Source: Cylindrobasidium torrendii FP15055 ss-10 (Eukaryota; Basidiomycota; Agaricomycetes; Agaricales; Physalacriaceae). From it: DNA of 64,000 nt. Within the stretch, counting starts at the first letter, position 1. Every line of letters starts with the position of its first letter. The notes beneath the pieces were generated by a model, which was not told the DNA's origin, searched no databases, and saw only the letters and a list, made by a program, of their open reading frames with translations. The position numbers were made by a program, and so were the translations under genes. Where the stretch lies: NCBI GenBank assembly GCA_000934385.1, contig KN880455.1, positions 120,650-184,649 on the forward strand, read 5' to 3'. This document shows positions 46,342-57,731 of this stretch, in pieces.

Positions 46342-46930
46342 TTGCACACATGCTGCTACTATACATGTGGCTGCGTCGCTGCTAGACGTGGCATGATGCT
46401 TTGCTTATGGACATGAACCTTTTTTCTAATATACCTTTGCTGCTGCCTGCTACCTGTATATTACACTGCTTTTGTGCTTTGTATCACACGTTTCGGGACT
46501 GATCTGGCGCGCGCGGAAGGTCTACAATTGGTCTGATATACCCACCATGAGAAAATGTCTAAGCATGCGGAGGACTGCGCAGCCGCGTATGGATCCAACG
46601 ACTATTAATCCACTTCGCCTCGGAATTTCGGCCAAGGAGAAAGATAAGCGAAAGTATTTTTATTGTTCTGACTAGCGGGCACAAGAAATGTGATCGGGCT
46701 AGGGGTTGAACATGATAGGAGGTGGTTCCAACTGGATCGGGATATTAGATTACGTAAACAATGGGACAAATAATCGCCATGATTTTCTCGATTGTTCCAA
46801 TGTTTTCAAGGCCATGCTCTACGACTGAGATGCGTCTAATTCAAATTTGGTTACCCTGCGGGACTCTGTCCCGACTCTTCCAGTGGCATAGCCCTTGCAT
46901 ATAGCACAGCAAGTTTTGAATCTTATCATA
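46342..46930. other. convergent spacer, no gene seen
   Basis: 3' ends of KRE6/SKN1 and of the transporter gene. Nothing else supported. Confidence 0.4.
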
Positions 46931-49094
46931 CTAGCCTGTAGTACTAATGTCGATGGCTTCTTGGGACTCTCCTGTGGATTTAAACACCATCGCTCTATGT
47001 TCGCCATCCCGATGCAACGCGGAGCCTCCTGCCTTTGATCCTTCAACTTGCTCCTCATATTTCGACTCCTCAGACGTCTTTGGGCTCCCTTCAGTAGATA
47101 CTTTCGGACTTTGGGTGCCGAGAAGTAGGCCTTCTTCTAGCGCAATACTCTCCCCTTCCTCATCAATGCTTGTCCGAGCTTTCTGAGCCTACAAGATAAC
47201 TCGTCAGTCACCAAGCCGAAGAGCTTCGAAATAAAGACAAATAGGAAGACTAAAAAAGTTGAGTGAAATCAGACGTACCCCACTCCAGCCTGCACTACAC
47301 ACAATGATGACCGTGCCCAAAACGCTGAGGGCGTCGGGGACGGTGTGGAAGAAGATCCGTTCAGCCAGAGTCGCAAACACGACCTGGGTGTACACCGCAA
47401 GCGTGGCGCGCGCGGCCTTCTCACGTTGCAGGCCAAGGGTGAAGAGGAACTGGGACATACTGAGAAATGCTTATATCAAGCAGACTCGGGCAATACACAC
47501 CTGGGAGAAAAAACCAAATATGCCTATCTCCAATAACAGCGCTATCCACTTCAGATCTCCAATGTGCTTCACCGGGAGCTGGACGGGCATTACGAAGGGC
47601 GTACGGGTGAAGAGCATGCCGAGGGAGGCGGCGAGGGTGCTTTGGAGTGCGAGAGACGCGAGGGAGTGCAGGGCGTGTGCGCGGGTGGATATGGCGCGGA
47701 TGGATGTGTCTGTGGGATGTCTGAGTCGTATAATCATCAGAAATAAAGATAAATCCTCGTACATGCCCCGGTAAGACCCAGCACGCCTACAAGTGCAATC
47801 CTATGGGAATGGTTAGTAACATTCTGATTTTTACACGTGAGAGTCGAACCCAACGGCCCACAGCCTCTCCTCCGGTGTTACCTCGCGCATCCCGACAGTC
47901 GCGCCGGGGACGGAGGGGATATCCACGGGCGTGGCGATGGTATCTGATGACGAGGACCCGACGTCCAGGGCGGGCGTCCCGAAGAGGAAAGAGGGGCGCG
48001 CAATGAGGGTCACGCCAATGAAGGAGAACGCTATACAGCGGAGTCAAAATCAGTGCCGAGATAATCGGTAAGAAAATGCAGAATGCAATACTAGCTAGAC
48101 AAGAAGGTGAATAGAAAAGTGAAAACGCACCCCCGGCCCCCGCCTCGCGCAGGGTGTACGGCTCGCCAAGGAAAATGGCGGAGGAAAGCCCGGTGAGGAA
48201 GGGCGCGAGGAATGTAAGAACCGTTGCGTCTGACACGGATAGGTATTTGAGCGAGAAGTATAGCCCAAGGACACCAAAGAAGCTATCCAAGTCAATGTCA
48301 ACATTGCATTAGCGTACTGTATCGGCGATTTCGATAATCGTGTGGCCAAGTGGACTTTCGACTACGTTCGACGCAGTATGAACATGTAAGGGAGACGTAC
48401 CCAGAGAACCCGCGGAACCAGAGGAGCAGCCGGACGCCTTTGGGGCCCACCCATGGGTCATTGACACCTGTAGATATCCTACGAGTAGGAGCGTGAGGGT
48501 CTGGCGAGAAATCGATGACGAGACTCGGAGGAAGGGTATATGTGATAAGTTCATTATCACCGACACCCTTGTACTCGTGCTCATGAAGGGATCGAGCACG
48601 CCATATTCCATCTCGAGCGCGACGATGAAAAGAAGGAATCAATGAGCATACATACATGTAGGCAACGCTGAACATATACGTTATGCCCTATCATTGTGTT
48701 GTGGCATGATCAGGCGCGAGGCGAATCGAATAGATATGAGGAGCCTACCATCCGACAAGCAATGAGCTAGTTCAAAATAGCCATCAGCACGAGTACTAGG
48801 GGCGGTGAGTGAGAAGAAAGCGCGCACCTGTAGGGTGTGGACGGGCGGATCCGTGCTATTCAGCGTCTTCACGGATACGTTCATGAGCGCAGCGAAGGCC
48901 TGTGCGGTCGTCACCAGCATTAGGCCCGGGCTCACGTATTTTGTGATCCAGTTGAATGGCCTGATGACTATCTCTCTACATTTCTGTATCAAAAAGGGCG
49001 GACGGGAGTGTGGAGGAAGAGAGAGCTCGTCTGAGGAGTCCGAGTCTGTGAGGTCGTATACAGCCTGTGCGAGTGGGACATATGCATGTGCCAT
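46931..49094 (-). CDS. EamA/DMT superfamily transporter
   Basis: Ten exons: 48828-49094, 48749-48766, 48656-48687, 48401-48478, 48131-48282, 47850-48030, 47763-47800, 47501-47709, 47279-47449 and 46931-47188, giving 467 residues. Two EamA repeats form a ten-helix membrane protein. First repeat: LMLVTTAQAFAALMNVSVK, LLLWFRGFSGFFGVLGLYFS, LKYLSVSDATVLTFLAPFLT, EAGAGAFSFIGVTLIARPS. Second repeat: ALVGVLGLTGA, HSLASLALQSTLAASLG, WIALLLEIGIFGFFSQFLFT, YTQVVFATLAERIFF, ALSVLGTVIIVCSAG. A hydrophilic loop separates the repeats and a Glu/Ser-rich tail ends the protein. Related to yeast YMR253C and SLC35G-type carriers; substrate unknown. Exon 2 is only 18 nt, and several introns (177, 118, 100 nt) are longer than average here. 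Confidence 0.87.
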
Positions 49095-50009
49095 CCTCGT
49101 CGCGCCTTGATTTTGTCGATTGTCGAACTTCAGCCCTTCAGCGCGCAAGAAGCAGAAGGAAAGAGGTGCTAGTACTCCTCCCCCCGGAACCCCTGCCGAG
49201 TGTTCCAATTCAGTTGAGATATGAAGTGGACAAAGTGGCGCACGTAAAGTGGTGCTATTATTGGCAACAAATCTTGCGTTGGGCAGCAAGCAACAGTTGT
49301 CGGCATATTCTTGTCTTGTGTGCCAAGTCACGGATTTGAACTTTGGAGCCTTGAGGCTGGCCACAAGTTTCTTATCCTCCTTCGGCGCAACAGGATCTCA
49401 TCAGCAAACCGTGTCGGACACTTTGTTTTTCAGACCGTGGCATGGGTTGGGAAGAGGGATTGTGGTCTGACCCAGCAGAACAATCGCATGGCGAAGGTGT
49501 TCTGAGTATTTGGCGTGGAGTAGTGCTTTGACAATCATCGAGCTCGTTCCTCATGGTGGCTCGAAGCAAAGGACTACGATCGCATTCGATCATCGCCAGT
49601 TCCTTCCCCTTCAAGTGTATAGTACGTAAGCAAGTCCGCATTTTGATTTGTGGTGATGGAATCCGTCTATATAGCAAAATAATGGATTTCCAAGAGCTTC
49701 ACAGTCGGATCTTACAGTCTTTTTTTTTACCACTGTGGGACGTCGAATTTTGGGCTTTGCACTGCGAATGATTCGGTCTCCAAAGCTTTTATAAGCCCGC
49801 GCAGTAGCTGGTCTGAGCAATAAACACGAATTAAGAAGATACTAGTAAGTTACCAGTAGATAGTAATATGCTACGAATTATCAAGTTAATTATGACACCT
49901 TATGATAACTAGACAAGCCCGCCATGAATCACGAAGGAAACAAAAGAAGAGGGACGGTGTACTCTAAGCTATCGAGCAACGTCACATGCAAAAAAGGTCA
50001 CTCCAGCTC
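49095..50009. other. spacer, no gene seen
   Basis: Between two minus-strand genes. Contains short ORFs and an AT-rich segment near 49840-49920. Nothing supported. Confidence 0.4.
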
Positions 50010-51527
50010 TTAAAGGCTTGAATACGCATGTACGTCGTGCCCATGAGCATTCGGACGCGACATCCCCATCCTCGACGGAGTGATGCCTTGCTCCAATTCC
50101 TGCACAAGACCAAGGACGTCGCTGGCACAGCCAAACGACAGCGAGAATCCTGCGCCACCCTGCCCATATGAGTGAATGATGCGCGACGTCCCGCCGCCAC
50201 GCGGCTCGCGTTCGACGCGGACGTTGGATTTGCGGAAAGGACGCAGTCCCTGAACAAGCGCCGCCTCAGGGTCATACTCGGCGTTTGCGAGCCCTGGCAC
50301 GAACTGGTTGCAGCGCGCCCGCATTCGTTGGATCTCTGGGCTTTCCAGAGTGAGATCGAGGGCCCATTGGTGCGGCTGCGCGATGCCTAGAAGCAAAATA
50401 AATGAGAATGTGCTTAAATGAATGGGACATGAGAAGCGTACCGCCTAGAATGAGCGTGTTGTCGTTGCGGGGTACGATGAAGACGATGTCTTCATCCTCT
50501 CCTCGAGTTTCGTCGTGCGTGACTGCGAGTGCCTCTGTAACCTTGGGAAACTTCTTCCCGTCGTTGACGACTCGGATGAGAGCACCCCGGAGCGGGTATA
50601 CGGATGCGTCCCCAGCTAGTTCGACGCCCGACAGCCCAGTTGCATTGACAATGGCAACTGCGTTGTACTTGGAAAGAAGGTCACGTTCTTGGGTCAGAAG
50701 GTCGCCAGATATGCGGCGAGTCTCGAAAGAGGCGCCTTTGCTCGAGACGACAAGTCGGAGCCAGGTCATGTAACGGTCAGTGTCGATAACAGGTGCAAGG
50801 TGTTGATAAGCGTCGACTATGCCCGCAGAAATGTCGACGCCATGCTCCAGAATTATGTTGGGGTCTCGACGAACGCCTCTGATCTGTGGAAACGTTGTCA
50901 GAGCCAGGGAAAAGAACACAGACGAAAGAAGACGCACGTCCACCTGAGAGGCAATCTCTAGAAACTTTTTGGCCTGGCCGGGATCCGGCATGTCCTCGAG
51001 CAGGCGGTCAAAGAAAAAATTCGACATGCGCATGCGAACACCGTGGTCAATGTAGTCGTCCGGCGGAAGAATTTCCAGTAATCTGTCGAAGAGACGGTAC
51101 GAGGTCATACACCATCTCTTGGAATTGCATAAAGACACTCGCTGTATGTACGACGTCAGCAAAAGGAGCGCTGGGAGGACCGGCAGAACATACGTCTGTG
51201 TGCTTTCCGCAGACGGCGGGTGGCCATTCCCAGAGAGCACCAGCGACGTTAGAGGTAATACGATTTTGTGGGTCGGCCCATCGCTCTGCGACGATGGTGA
51301 CATCGTAGCCAGCATCGAGGAGAGCCCATGCAGTCTAGATGACCGTCAGAAGGAAAAGCCACGATCTAAGGGGATGCACACACAGTAAGGCCAGTAACAC
51401 CACCACCCACGACAAGGACTCGCCTGCCTCTCGGCTTGGAGGTGGGAGGCGGCGACACCGACTGGTGCAAGTCAAGTCCATCGCCTGAGCGCGACAAGAA
51501 GAAGTTTGGGATGTCTGATAAAGACAT
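50010..51527 (-). CDS. D-amino-acid oxidase family FAD enzyme
   Basis: Five exons (51384-51527, 51194-51334, 50944-51141, 50442-50883, 50010-50386) encode 433 residues. The FAD-binding Rossmann motif RRVLVVGGGVTGLTTAWALLDAG begins near residue 35. TSNVAGALWEWPP follows, then VSLCNSKRWCMTSY, NATGLSGVELAGD, and near the C-terminus the DAO signature IIHSYGQGGAGFSLSFGCA. It oxidises D-amino acids (or D-aspartate) to 2-oxoacids, ammonia and H2O2. The protein ends AYSSL: the last three residues SSL are a weak relative of the peroxisomal SKL signal, so peroxisomal location is plausible. An N-terminal extension of about 33 residues before the FAD motif is longer than in typical enzymes; no other start codon precedes the motif in this frame. 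Confidence 0.9.
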
Positions 51528-52766
51528 ATTTCGAGGGAAGATGGGACAGGAAACGTGCTCCGGAACTTTGACATTTTATACTACGCAGGTGCACGGCAGG
51601 CTGTATACCTATGTTCATACTATGGCCTTGCGTATCGGCCTGATTCAGCAGAATCGACGGAGCGTCATTACGAATACCTGCGAAGCGTTGAGGGCAACCG
51701 AAGATCTCTTGGCGGCATGCTGCACTTCCATGGTCAAAGGTCGCAGTTTTGACTGTGAAGAAGAGAGAAACGCAAGTTTGACTGGCCGTTGCCATGCAGG
51801 ATACACCAGACATAGGAGGCTTGTTGCCCCAAGAACTCTCTGGTATTCATTTGTGGTTGTTTCCCGGCGCCGTGCAACCAGCGTCGTCGGTGAGGGCAAT
51901 ACCGCCAAATTGGCACGTATAGTCGTCATGGCTGGGTAGTCTATCCCATTTCGTCCCCGCTATAGACATCCGTCCTGATCGTTCAACGCTGCACGGATGA
52001 TCCATCCTAGATCCATCTCGTAGTTAACGGACGACGCGCTGGCAGCGGCGCTGGGCGAATCATGGTAGTTTTGGGACATATTGTCACTTGGACGTGTTCG
52101 GAGAGGTGCGCGAGCGAAATGCGGCGACCGAGAAGATGGCGTGGCAAATGCCACTGTTTTTGGATGTTGGATGTGGTGGTCAAGACCAGATCAAAGTCAG
52201 GCATTTGCCGACCAAAAGTTGATGATCCAAAAATGGAGAACTTCGCCGCACGACGCAAGTCTGCGAACTCTTACCACAACGACTTGAAAATCATTTGGCT
52301 CGCGTCAAACTTATAAGATTAACTCAACAAGCACCTCTGAGCACACATTGCGATTTGAGCGTACATTTAGTGCCGTTTTACTACACGTGGCATTCACATA
52401 AATATGCCCAAGGGACCATATCCCCGTCATGAGAAAGTCGAAAGGTATGACGGGGTGTAATGCTACACTACACTACACTCTTTGTGGTTCGAGTCCTTTG
52501 CTGCGGCACCTAGCGCGCTACGCTGCAATACAATGATACAATGATACATGGTTAATGTCAACCTTCCCCATAGCGTCCCGATGCTGGAAATCTCAGAAGA
52601 ATAGGCCTCATAAGGGCCGAGTAGAATATGCACGCCATAATGTGTTGCGTATTAGTCGAAGTGGTTCTGTAATCCAGCGTGTTAGCCTCCCGGAATAGAA
52701 GCAAGGAAAGGTATAACGCACGAGTAGGATGGGTATCTCGATGCCAATGCAGGTAGCGATATGCGC
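51528..52766. other. spacer with a short TACAC repeat
   Basis: No supported gene. At about 52463-52479 the ACTAC unit repeats (CTACACTACACTACACT), and near 52528-52547 ATACAATG-type repeats follow. Confidence 0.4.
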
Positions 52767-52889
52767 TTAGGCAATGACACAGCCGGGGCTAGAGCTCCCA
52801 CTTGACTCTGTGACGGGGACGTCGATCTCTTCTTGATCTTGCTGGTCGACGACGACGAACAAAGATGTGACCCAGGTGAAGCTGTCCAT
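52767..52889 (-). CDS. lipopeptide mating-pheromone precursor-like protein
   Basis: A 40-residue protein opening MDSFTWVTSLF and ending SSGSSSPGCVIA. The C-terminal CVIA is a classic CaaX box (Cys, two aliphatics, Ala), which directs farnesylation, removal of the last three residues and carboxymethylation. Basidiomycete B-mating-type pheromone precursors have this size, often begin MDSF, and end in CVxA. An acidic middle (DQQDQEEIDVPVTE) fits the region where N-terminal processing occurs. The start is chosen because of the MDSF opening; an upstream in-frame Met at 53075 would add 62 residues not expected of the family. A TATA box lies about 118 bases upstream of the chosen ATG. No STE3-like receptor is visible in this window, so it may be a non-mating-type pheromone-like gene. 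Confidence 0.72.
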   Translation of the reverse strand: MDSFTWVTSLFVVVDQQDQEEIDVPVTESSGSSSPGCVIA

Positions 52890-53785
52890 TGCGGTTGGTG
52901 TGACGGGTGGGTGGGTGAGGGTGGTAGCGCAAGCTGAGCTTTGGGTGGTGAAGTAGGGTGAGGGAGCTGAGTGCTTGGAGCCTTCCTTCGTTTCCCACAG
53001 GCATTTTATACCCTTCGCATGATATTCAACCCGTGTCTCAGAAATCGGGTCGTGCAGCATTGTAAGGGGCGCCAACTTGCCCCTTGTTAATTGTTCTCTC
53101 CCAAGACAGTCGAGGTTATTGTGTCGAGAGTACCCCGCGCGCCATCAATCGAATCCAAATAGGAAAGACAACAATAGAGAATATTGATCCCGACATCAAT
53201 CGACACTTTGTGTCCAAATCAGGTTGATGAAGACATCAGATACACCGCAACCACCACCAGACTCAGCCGGTCGGCGATATGCTCATCAGGCATGGGTATT
53301 TTTGTGTTACTCGCATCGACTCTCAGTCACTGTAAGGGCAGACGATTTTGGTGGTCGATCAGTCTGTCCGCATTTGGGACAATGTTAATTGTCCACTGGT
53401 TTCATAAGCCAGACGCGCTGTTGCGGCGGGACCTTTGGGACCTAACATAAGGCAAGGTGACAACATTCCAAATTTCCTTTCCTTTAGCAGCGGTGGTTGG
53501 GGTTCGCTTCAGGAAAAAAATCTAAGTGGTAAGAGTGATTTAATATCCATCCTCTCCTCCAAGCAGTACGATGTCTAAATTTTTATCCAATTGGTTGATA
53601 GTACGGTTCCGTCCATTGTCAGGTAATACTGATAACTGAAGAATGGAAGACGATAAGGAGACAAACACAACCTCGGCGGCGTGGCGCTGGCACCAGTCCG
53701 ACGACACCTTCGTCAAGCATGCAGATAAAGTCGATATCCGTAGCAAAGACAACGCCCGCATGATTCCATGTCAAAACCCATCACT
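52890..53785. other. spacer upstream of the pheromone-like gene
   Basis: Holds the TATA box at 53004-53010 and no other gene that I can support. Short minus-strand ORFs at 53540-53761 may be part of the broken region beside the orphan ORF at 53786. Confidence 0.4.
53004..53010 (-). promoter_or_regulatory. TATA box of the pheromone-like gene
   Basis: TATAAAA on the minus strand, 115-121 bases before the MDSF start. A canonical box of this kind suits a strongly induced gene. Confidence 0.45.
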
Positions 53786-54106
53786 TCAAACAATAAGAAT
53801 CTCCTGATCGGGATGCTTACGTTGACAAAACCCATGATACTGCACCCGGATCAGCACCACCATTCCATCCTCTAACCATGAGGAGACGACGCACATTGTA
53901 CCATCTTCGTAGCCTGAGTATCCGATTTTAAACAGCGCATAGCGCTGAAGTACCACTCGAGTTCTGTCCCAGTCGGCTCGCTTCAGAAGGACATGCTTCG
54001 CCGCTCTGTCGAGGTTATATCCAGCGTCGAATACCGTATATCCACCCATAAACAACTTCGAATACACATTCAAGCTCGAGCGAGATATTAGCGCATTTTG
54101 TTGCAT
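53786..54106 (-). CDS. orphan ORF, possibly part of a broken gene
   Basis: 106 residues: MQQNALISRSSLNVYSKLFM, then GGYTVFDAGYNLDRAAKHVL and a beta-rich GTMCVVSSWLEDGMVVLIRV. The composition looks like real protein. A donor-like GTAAGC follows the QYHGFVN codons, and a further frame (GVVFATDIDFICMLDEGVVG) continues nearby, but no acceptor joins them cleanly, so the 3' end may be broken. It starts only 40 bases after the RPN1 stop on the same strand. Unrecognised family. Confidence 0.33.
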   Translation of the reverse strand: MQQNALISRSSLNVYSKLFMGGYTVFDAGYNLDRAAKHVLLKRADWDRTRVVLQRYALFKIGYSGYEDGTMCVVSSWLEDGMVVLIRVQYHGFCQRKHPDQEILIV

Positions 54107-54146
54107 ACATTTACAATGACTACTGTGGATTCTCGTGCGATTCTAT

Positions 54147-57100
54147 CTATACCTCCATCTTATCCTCCTTCTCCCATCCAGGATTCTTCTGCAAGATCAC
54201 AAAGCCCTCTAGTGCATGCGAGAATGGTATGAATTCCTCCGTCGCAAGCTCTGCGCGCTCCGTCGTGCCCAGCCGCACAGGCGTTGAGTGTGTCTGGAAG
54301 CCAGAGATTGTTCTCGGCTTGCCTGCTTGACCAACAACATCCACCGCCTATAAGCATGCGTCAGCACATGTCACTAACGAAAGGACGAAAACCACGTACC
54401 TGTCCGACGCGCACAGTGACCGGTTTGTTGTTGAGCTCCTCGTCGAGTGTGATCAAGAATCGCGGGTACATAGCTGGGGTCAACAAGTAGAGCATCCAGT
54501 GATACTTGTCGAGTATGACTACGCGTCGAAAGTCAGAACACGATTCGCATCACGGCGAGGTTATCACTCACAGCCCTTGGAGTCCGTGAATGCTGTCAGC
54601 ACAGCAAGGAGACCAGCGACGCCACCACGAGACATAATGGTGCGGTCGCAGAAGAATGGATTTATGCCAATGGTCCCCTTGCCCATATGTACGAGACCCT
54701 GCGCAACGCGGACCATGAACAAGCAATCGGGCTCCTTGTAGTAGTATCCAGCCAGTTGTCGCAGCATCTGCGCTAAGCGCGCATTGTTGGTCCCCGCACC
54801 GACAAGACCCATCGCGAAAATCGCGTTCAGCGCAACCTGCAGGTCGTTGTCGTGGCTGTACCGTGATAGCGTATCCAGAATAGGCAGGACCGGATTTGAC
54901 GCGCTGACAAGACCAATGGCGAGTGGGACGGCCTTACGTATTACAGGCTCGCCGTAGTGCATCTGCCGGGCAAAGATCAGCCTCGAAAGTCGGGCCATGC
55001 GACAGAAGAACCACGCACCAAATGGTTGAACTGACGGAGAGACATTTCTGCACCGATATCCTCGCCCATAGAGATCATCGCGACCGCTATGACGGCAAAT
55101 GTCTGGAAAGTATCATCCTGAGGTTTCTTTCCCTTGCTCTCTTCAGCAGGAGCGTCCTTCTTTTCCTCTTCTTTCTTCTCCTCATCCTTGTCCTCGTCCT
55201 TCTCTTCCTCATCCTTGGGCTTAGAAATATGTTCATCGCAGAAGTGGAGCATTGTCTGGATCTTCAGCACATTCCCGGTACCAGCGAAGGCACATGCCTC
55301 GACGATGACTTGAGCGGTCTTTGATAATGGATGCTCAATAGCCTTCAGTGTCTCAATAGTGGCATCCGACTGGTCTTGGAGGCCTATTTGGTTGATGACG
55401 GTCAGAGCGCGTTCGCAAACCGTAGGAGGCAACATACCGAGGTAGAGCAGGCCGAGGCCAAGCGCGAGGAAGCGCCCCCACTTCTCATCCAGGCCATTGT
55501 CCTCACGGTCGGCTCGCTCCATGAGCGTCTGAAGGATCGTTCCTGTTAAGTCACCGTTCCCGCTACCAACAAAAATGAACCCAAGCGCAAGTGTCGCTAA
55601 GCTGGTCAGCTCCATCGTGACGCCGTCGTCCGACACAATTGGTTGCAATAGTTCAAGCAAGTCTTCGCGATGCGAGCCAGTGTATGCCATGCCAAGACCC
55701 ATAATTGCGCTGGTCTTGAGAGGGACCGATTTATTCTCGACGTATTCACCAAGCAGCGCGAGGGCGGCGTCGGCCTCAGTGCGAACACCACAGTTCAGAA
55801 GACCTGTTGCGAAGAGTGCCCCGGCCTGTATTATGTCAATTATGGAAGTGAGCGAACAAGTCCATTCCAAATACCTTGATGTGCTCTTCTGCCGAGTACG
55901 TGTATTTGTCGATGTGTGTCAGACCCATGTCAGTATCCCAGAGCAAGCTTAGGCCCAATGACGCGGCAGCACTCATCATGCCATGGTCCTTGTTCTTGTA
56001 GATCCAACTGTTGCCCTCTTCAGCCTCAACCATGAGCTTGTCGTTACCGAAACCTGCGTTGACGAATGCATTGACAAAGGTGCCGGCAAGATTGGCGCGC
56101 GCCGAGTCAGCACTAGGTTGAGCACTCGAGCCTGCGATACTCGTCGGTGAACTGAGATAGAAAAAGACCAAAGCTCACGAGTTTGTTCAAGATGCGACTT
56201 ATATACGTCCTCCAAGCTCTTCGCATCTAGGACGCCCATCTCCTTGCCGAACTCGCGAAGCTGCGCACTCAGGCGCGTGTTGCTCATGCATTCGAGTAAG
56301 TCCTCTGGTAAGTCATCGCCGAAGTCCCCCTCGTCGCCCTCTTCCTTGAGCCATTGAAGAGGCACCTGAGCCCGTGCGAGAAGGAAAGCCAACTGGCGCT
56401 TCATGAGAGGGTTCCCCGGAGCCTTGAAGTCGGCGCGTACAAGCGCAGGGTCGGCCAGACGGATGGAGAGTGACAAAGCTTCGGGGAACTTGGATTGTTG
56501 GACGTATATCTTGTGTGCAGTACGCAGGAAGGAGATGTCGTCTGGCGGCGGAAGAAGGTTGACGCAACGGATCATGTATTGGCAGACACGTCCAAAGGTG
56601 TTCTCGTCGACCAAGTCTGCGATCTGATCTACAATTTCCAACTCCTCGAGCAGGTCCACAGCGTCTGGCTCAGCATTGTGCTGCAGAAGGAAGGTGGCGC
56701 ACTGCTTTCCAAGGTCACGCAGTTCTTCTATGGTCCCAATGGGTCCCTTCTCCCCCGGGGACGCATCTGTCTCCTCTACCTCTGGCGTTTCCTGTGCAAT
56801 GAACTCCTCACCAAGCTCTGCTGCAAGGTGACGAACATATTCGTGCCCCCAGGTTCCAGGGTCTTCTGTTGGAGAGCCCTCAGGTCGCAAAGATGTGGAC
56901 AACAGGCGGTATCGCAGAGTACCGCGGGGCTGCGTGTCCGAGTAGGTCATGGCGAGTACAGAGAGAATACTTGCAAAGAGACTCTGATAGATGTGAATAT
57001 CCTGGCACCAGGGACTTCCTGAAGTTACACACCTTGTCGTCGGATACAGGCCATGAATCGTAAAGCTTCTGGAGGTCAGGGTAGTGTGGTCGGAGGAATT

Positions 57101-57491
57101 TGAGTGGTTTTGGGACAGATGTCATGGAAGATGTGGATGTGCGTATAAGACTTCGTAGGCTCTCTAGTGCGGCACGGTAGAGCGACGCGTTGGGTTCCTA
57201 CATGTTCATGAGTACCAAGTATAACGCGTTGTATGGACATACACACCCTCAACCTCTCAACCAACATTTCCAGTTCATTCTTGAGAGTTTGGTCTTCTTC
57301 AGACTTTGTCATGATGAGCAACAAGAACACGACACAATGGCTGTAGCGCGCACTAATTCATCCACATCCTCCTCGTCCTTCTTCTTCGATGTGCCAGTTT
57401 TCTTCTCGTCTACTGTCTTCTCCTCCTCCGTCTTCTTCTTCTTCGGGTCCTCCGAGGTTACGGGAATCGCGAACTCAGTAGGAACAGGCAT
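54147..57491 (-). CDS. RPN1: 26S proteasome regulatory subunit RPN1 (PSMD2)
   Basis: Nine exons: 57354-57491, 57247-57303, 57033-57197, 56179-56983, 55875-56131, 55019-55825, 54572-54962, 54400-54518 and 54147-54347, giving 979 residues, the normal RPN1 length. A charged N-terminus (KKKKTEEEK) leads into [19 protein letters not shown] and [15 protein letters not shown]. The central toroid is built of proteasome/cyclosome repeats such as [20 protein letters not shown] and [15 protein letters not shown], interrupted by a charged Lys/Glu insert (about residues 730-760). The C-terminal [20 protein letters not shown] and a final [13 protein letters not shown] are typical. RPN1 sits in the 19S base and docks ubiquitin shuttles and Ubp6. 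The start is divergent from the ornithine carrier across 240 bases. Confidence 0.97.
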
Positions 57492-57731
57492 GGTGGGTGG
57501 ATGCAAGGACGGATGATGATGGCGATCACCAAGAACGCGACGCGCGTCCAGGCATCGTGGGAAGATGGTCCAAAAAAGGATACCCCGCTTATGGATGCGA
57601 TCATAGCGCGCCACAGAAAATTCCTTTCAGAGACGTTCGGCAGATTCCGGCATTGCCGCCGCTGCCGCACGAACGCGACGGTTTGCCGGCTTCCATCATC
57701 AATATGCTCTTCCCTTGACCCACTCTACAAC

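Noticed and set aside
51960..52154. Small minus-strand ORF near the pheromone-like gene, ending DQDGCL
   Set aside because: The cysteine is next to last, so there is no CaaX box; not a second pheromone.
52486..52496. GGTTCGAGTCC resembling a tRNA T-loop/B box
   Set aside because: The flanking bases do not form a T-stem, and no A box or cloverleaf could be built around it.
54564..55324. Plus-strand ORFs opposite RPN1
   Set aside because: Mirror images of the conserved RPN1 exons; low-complexity Leu/Phe runs come from the Lys/Glu insert.
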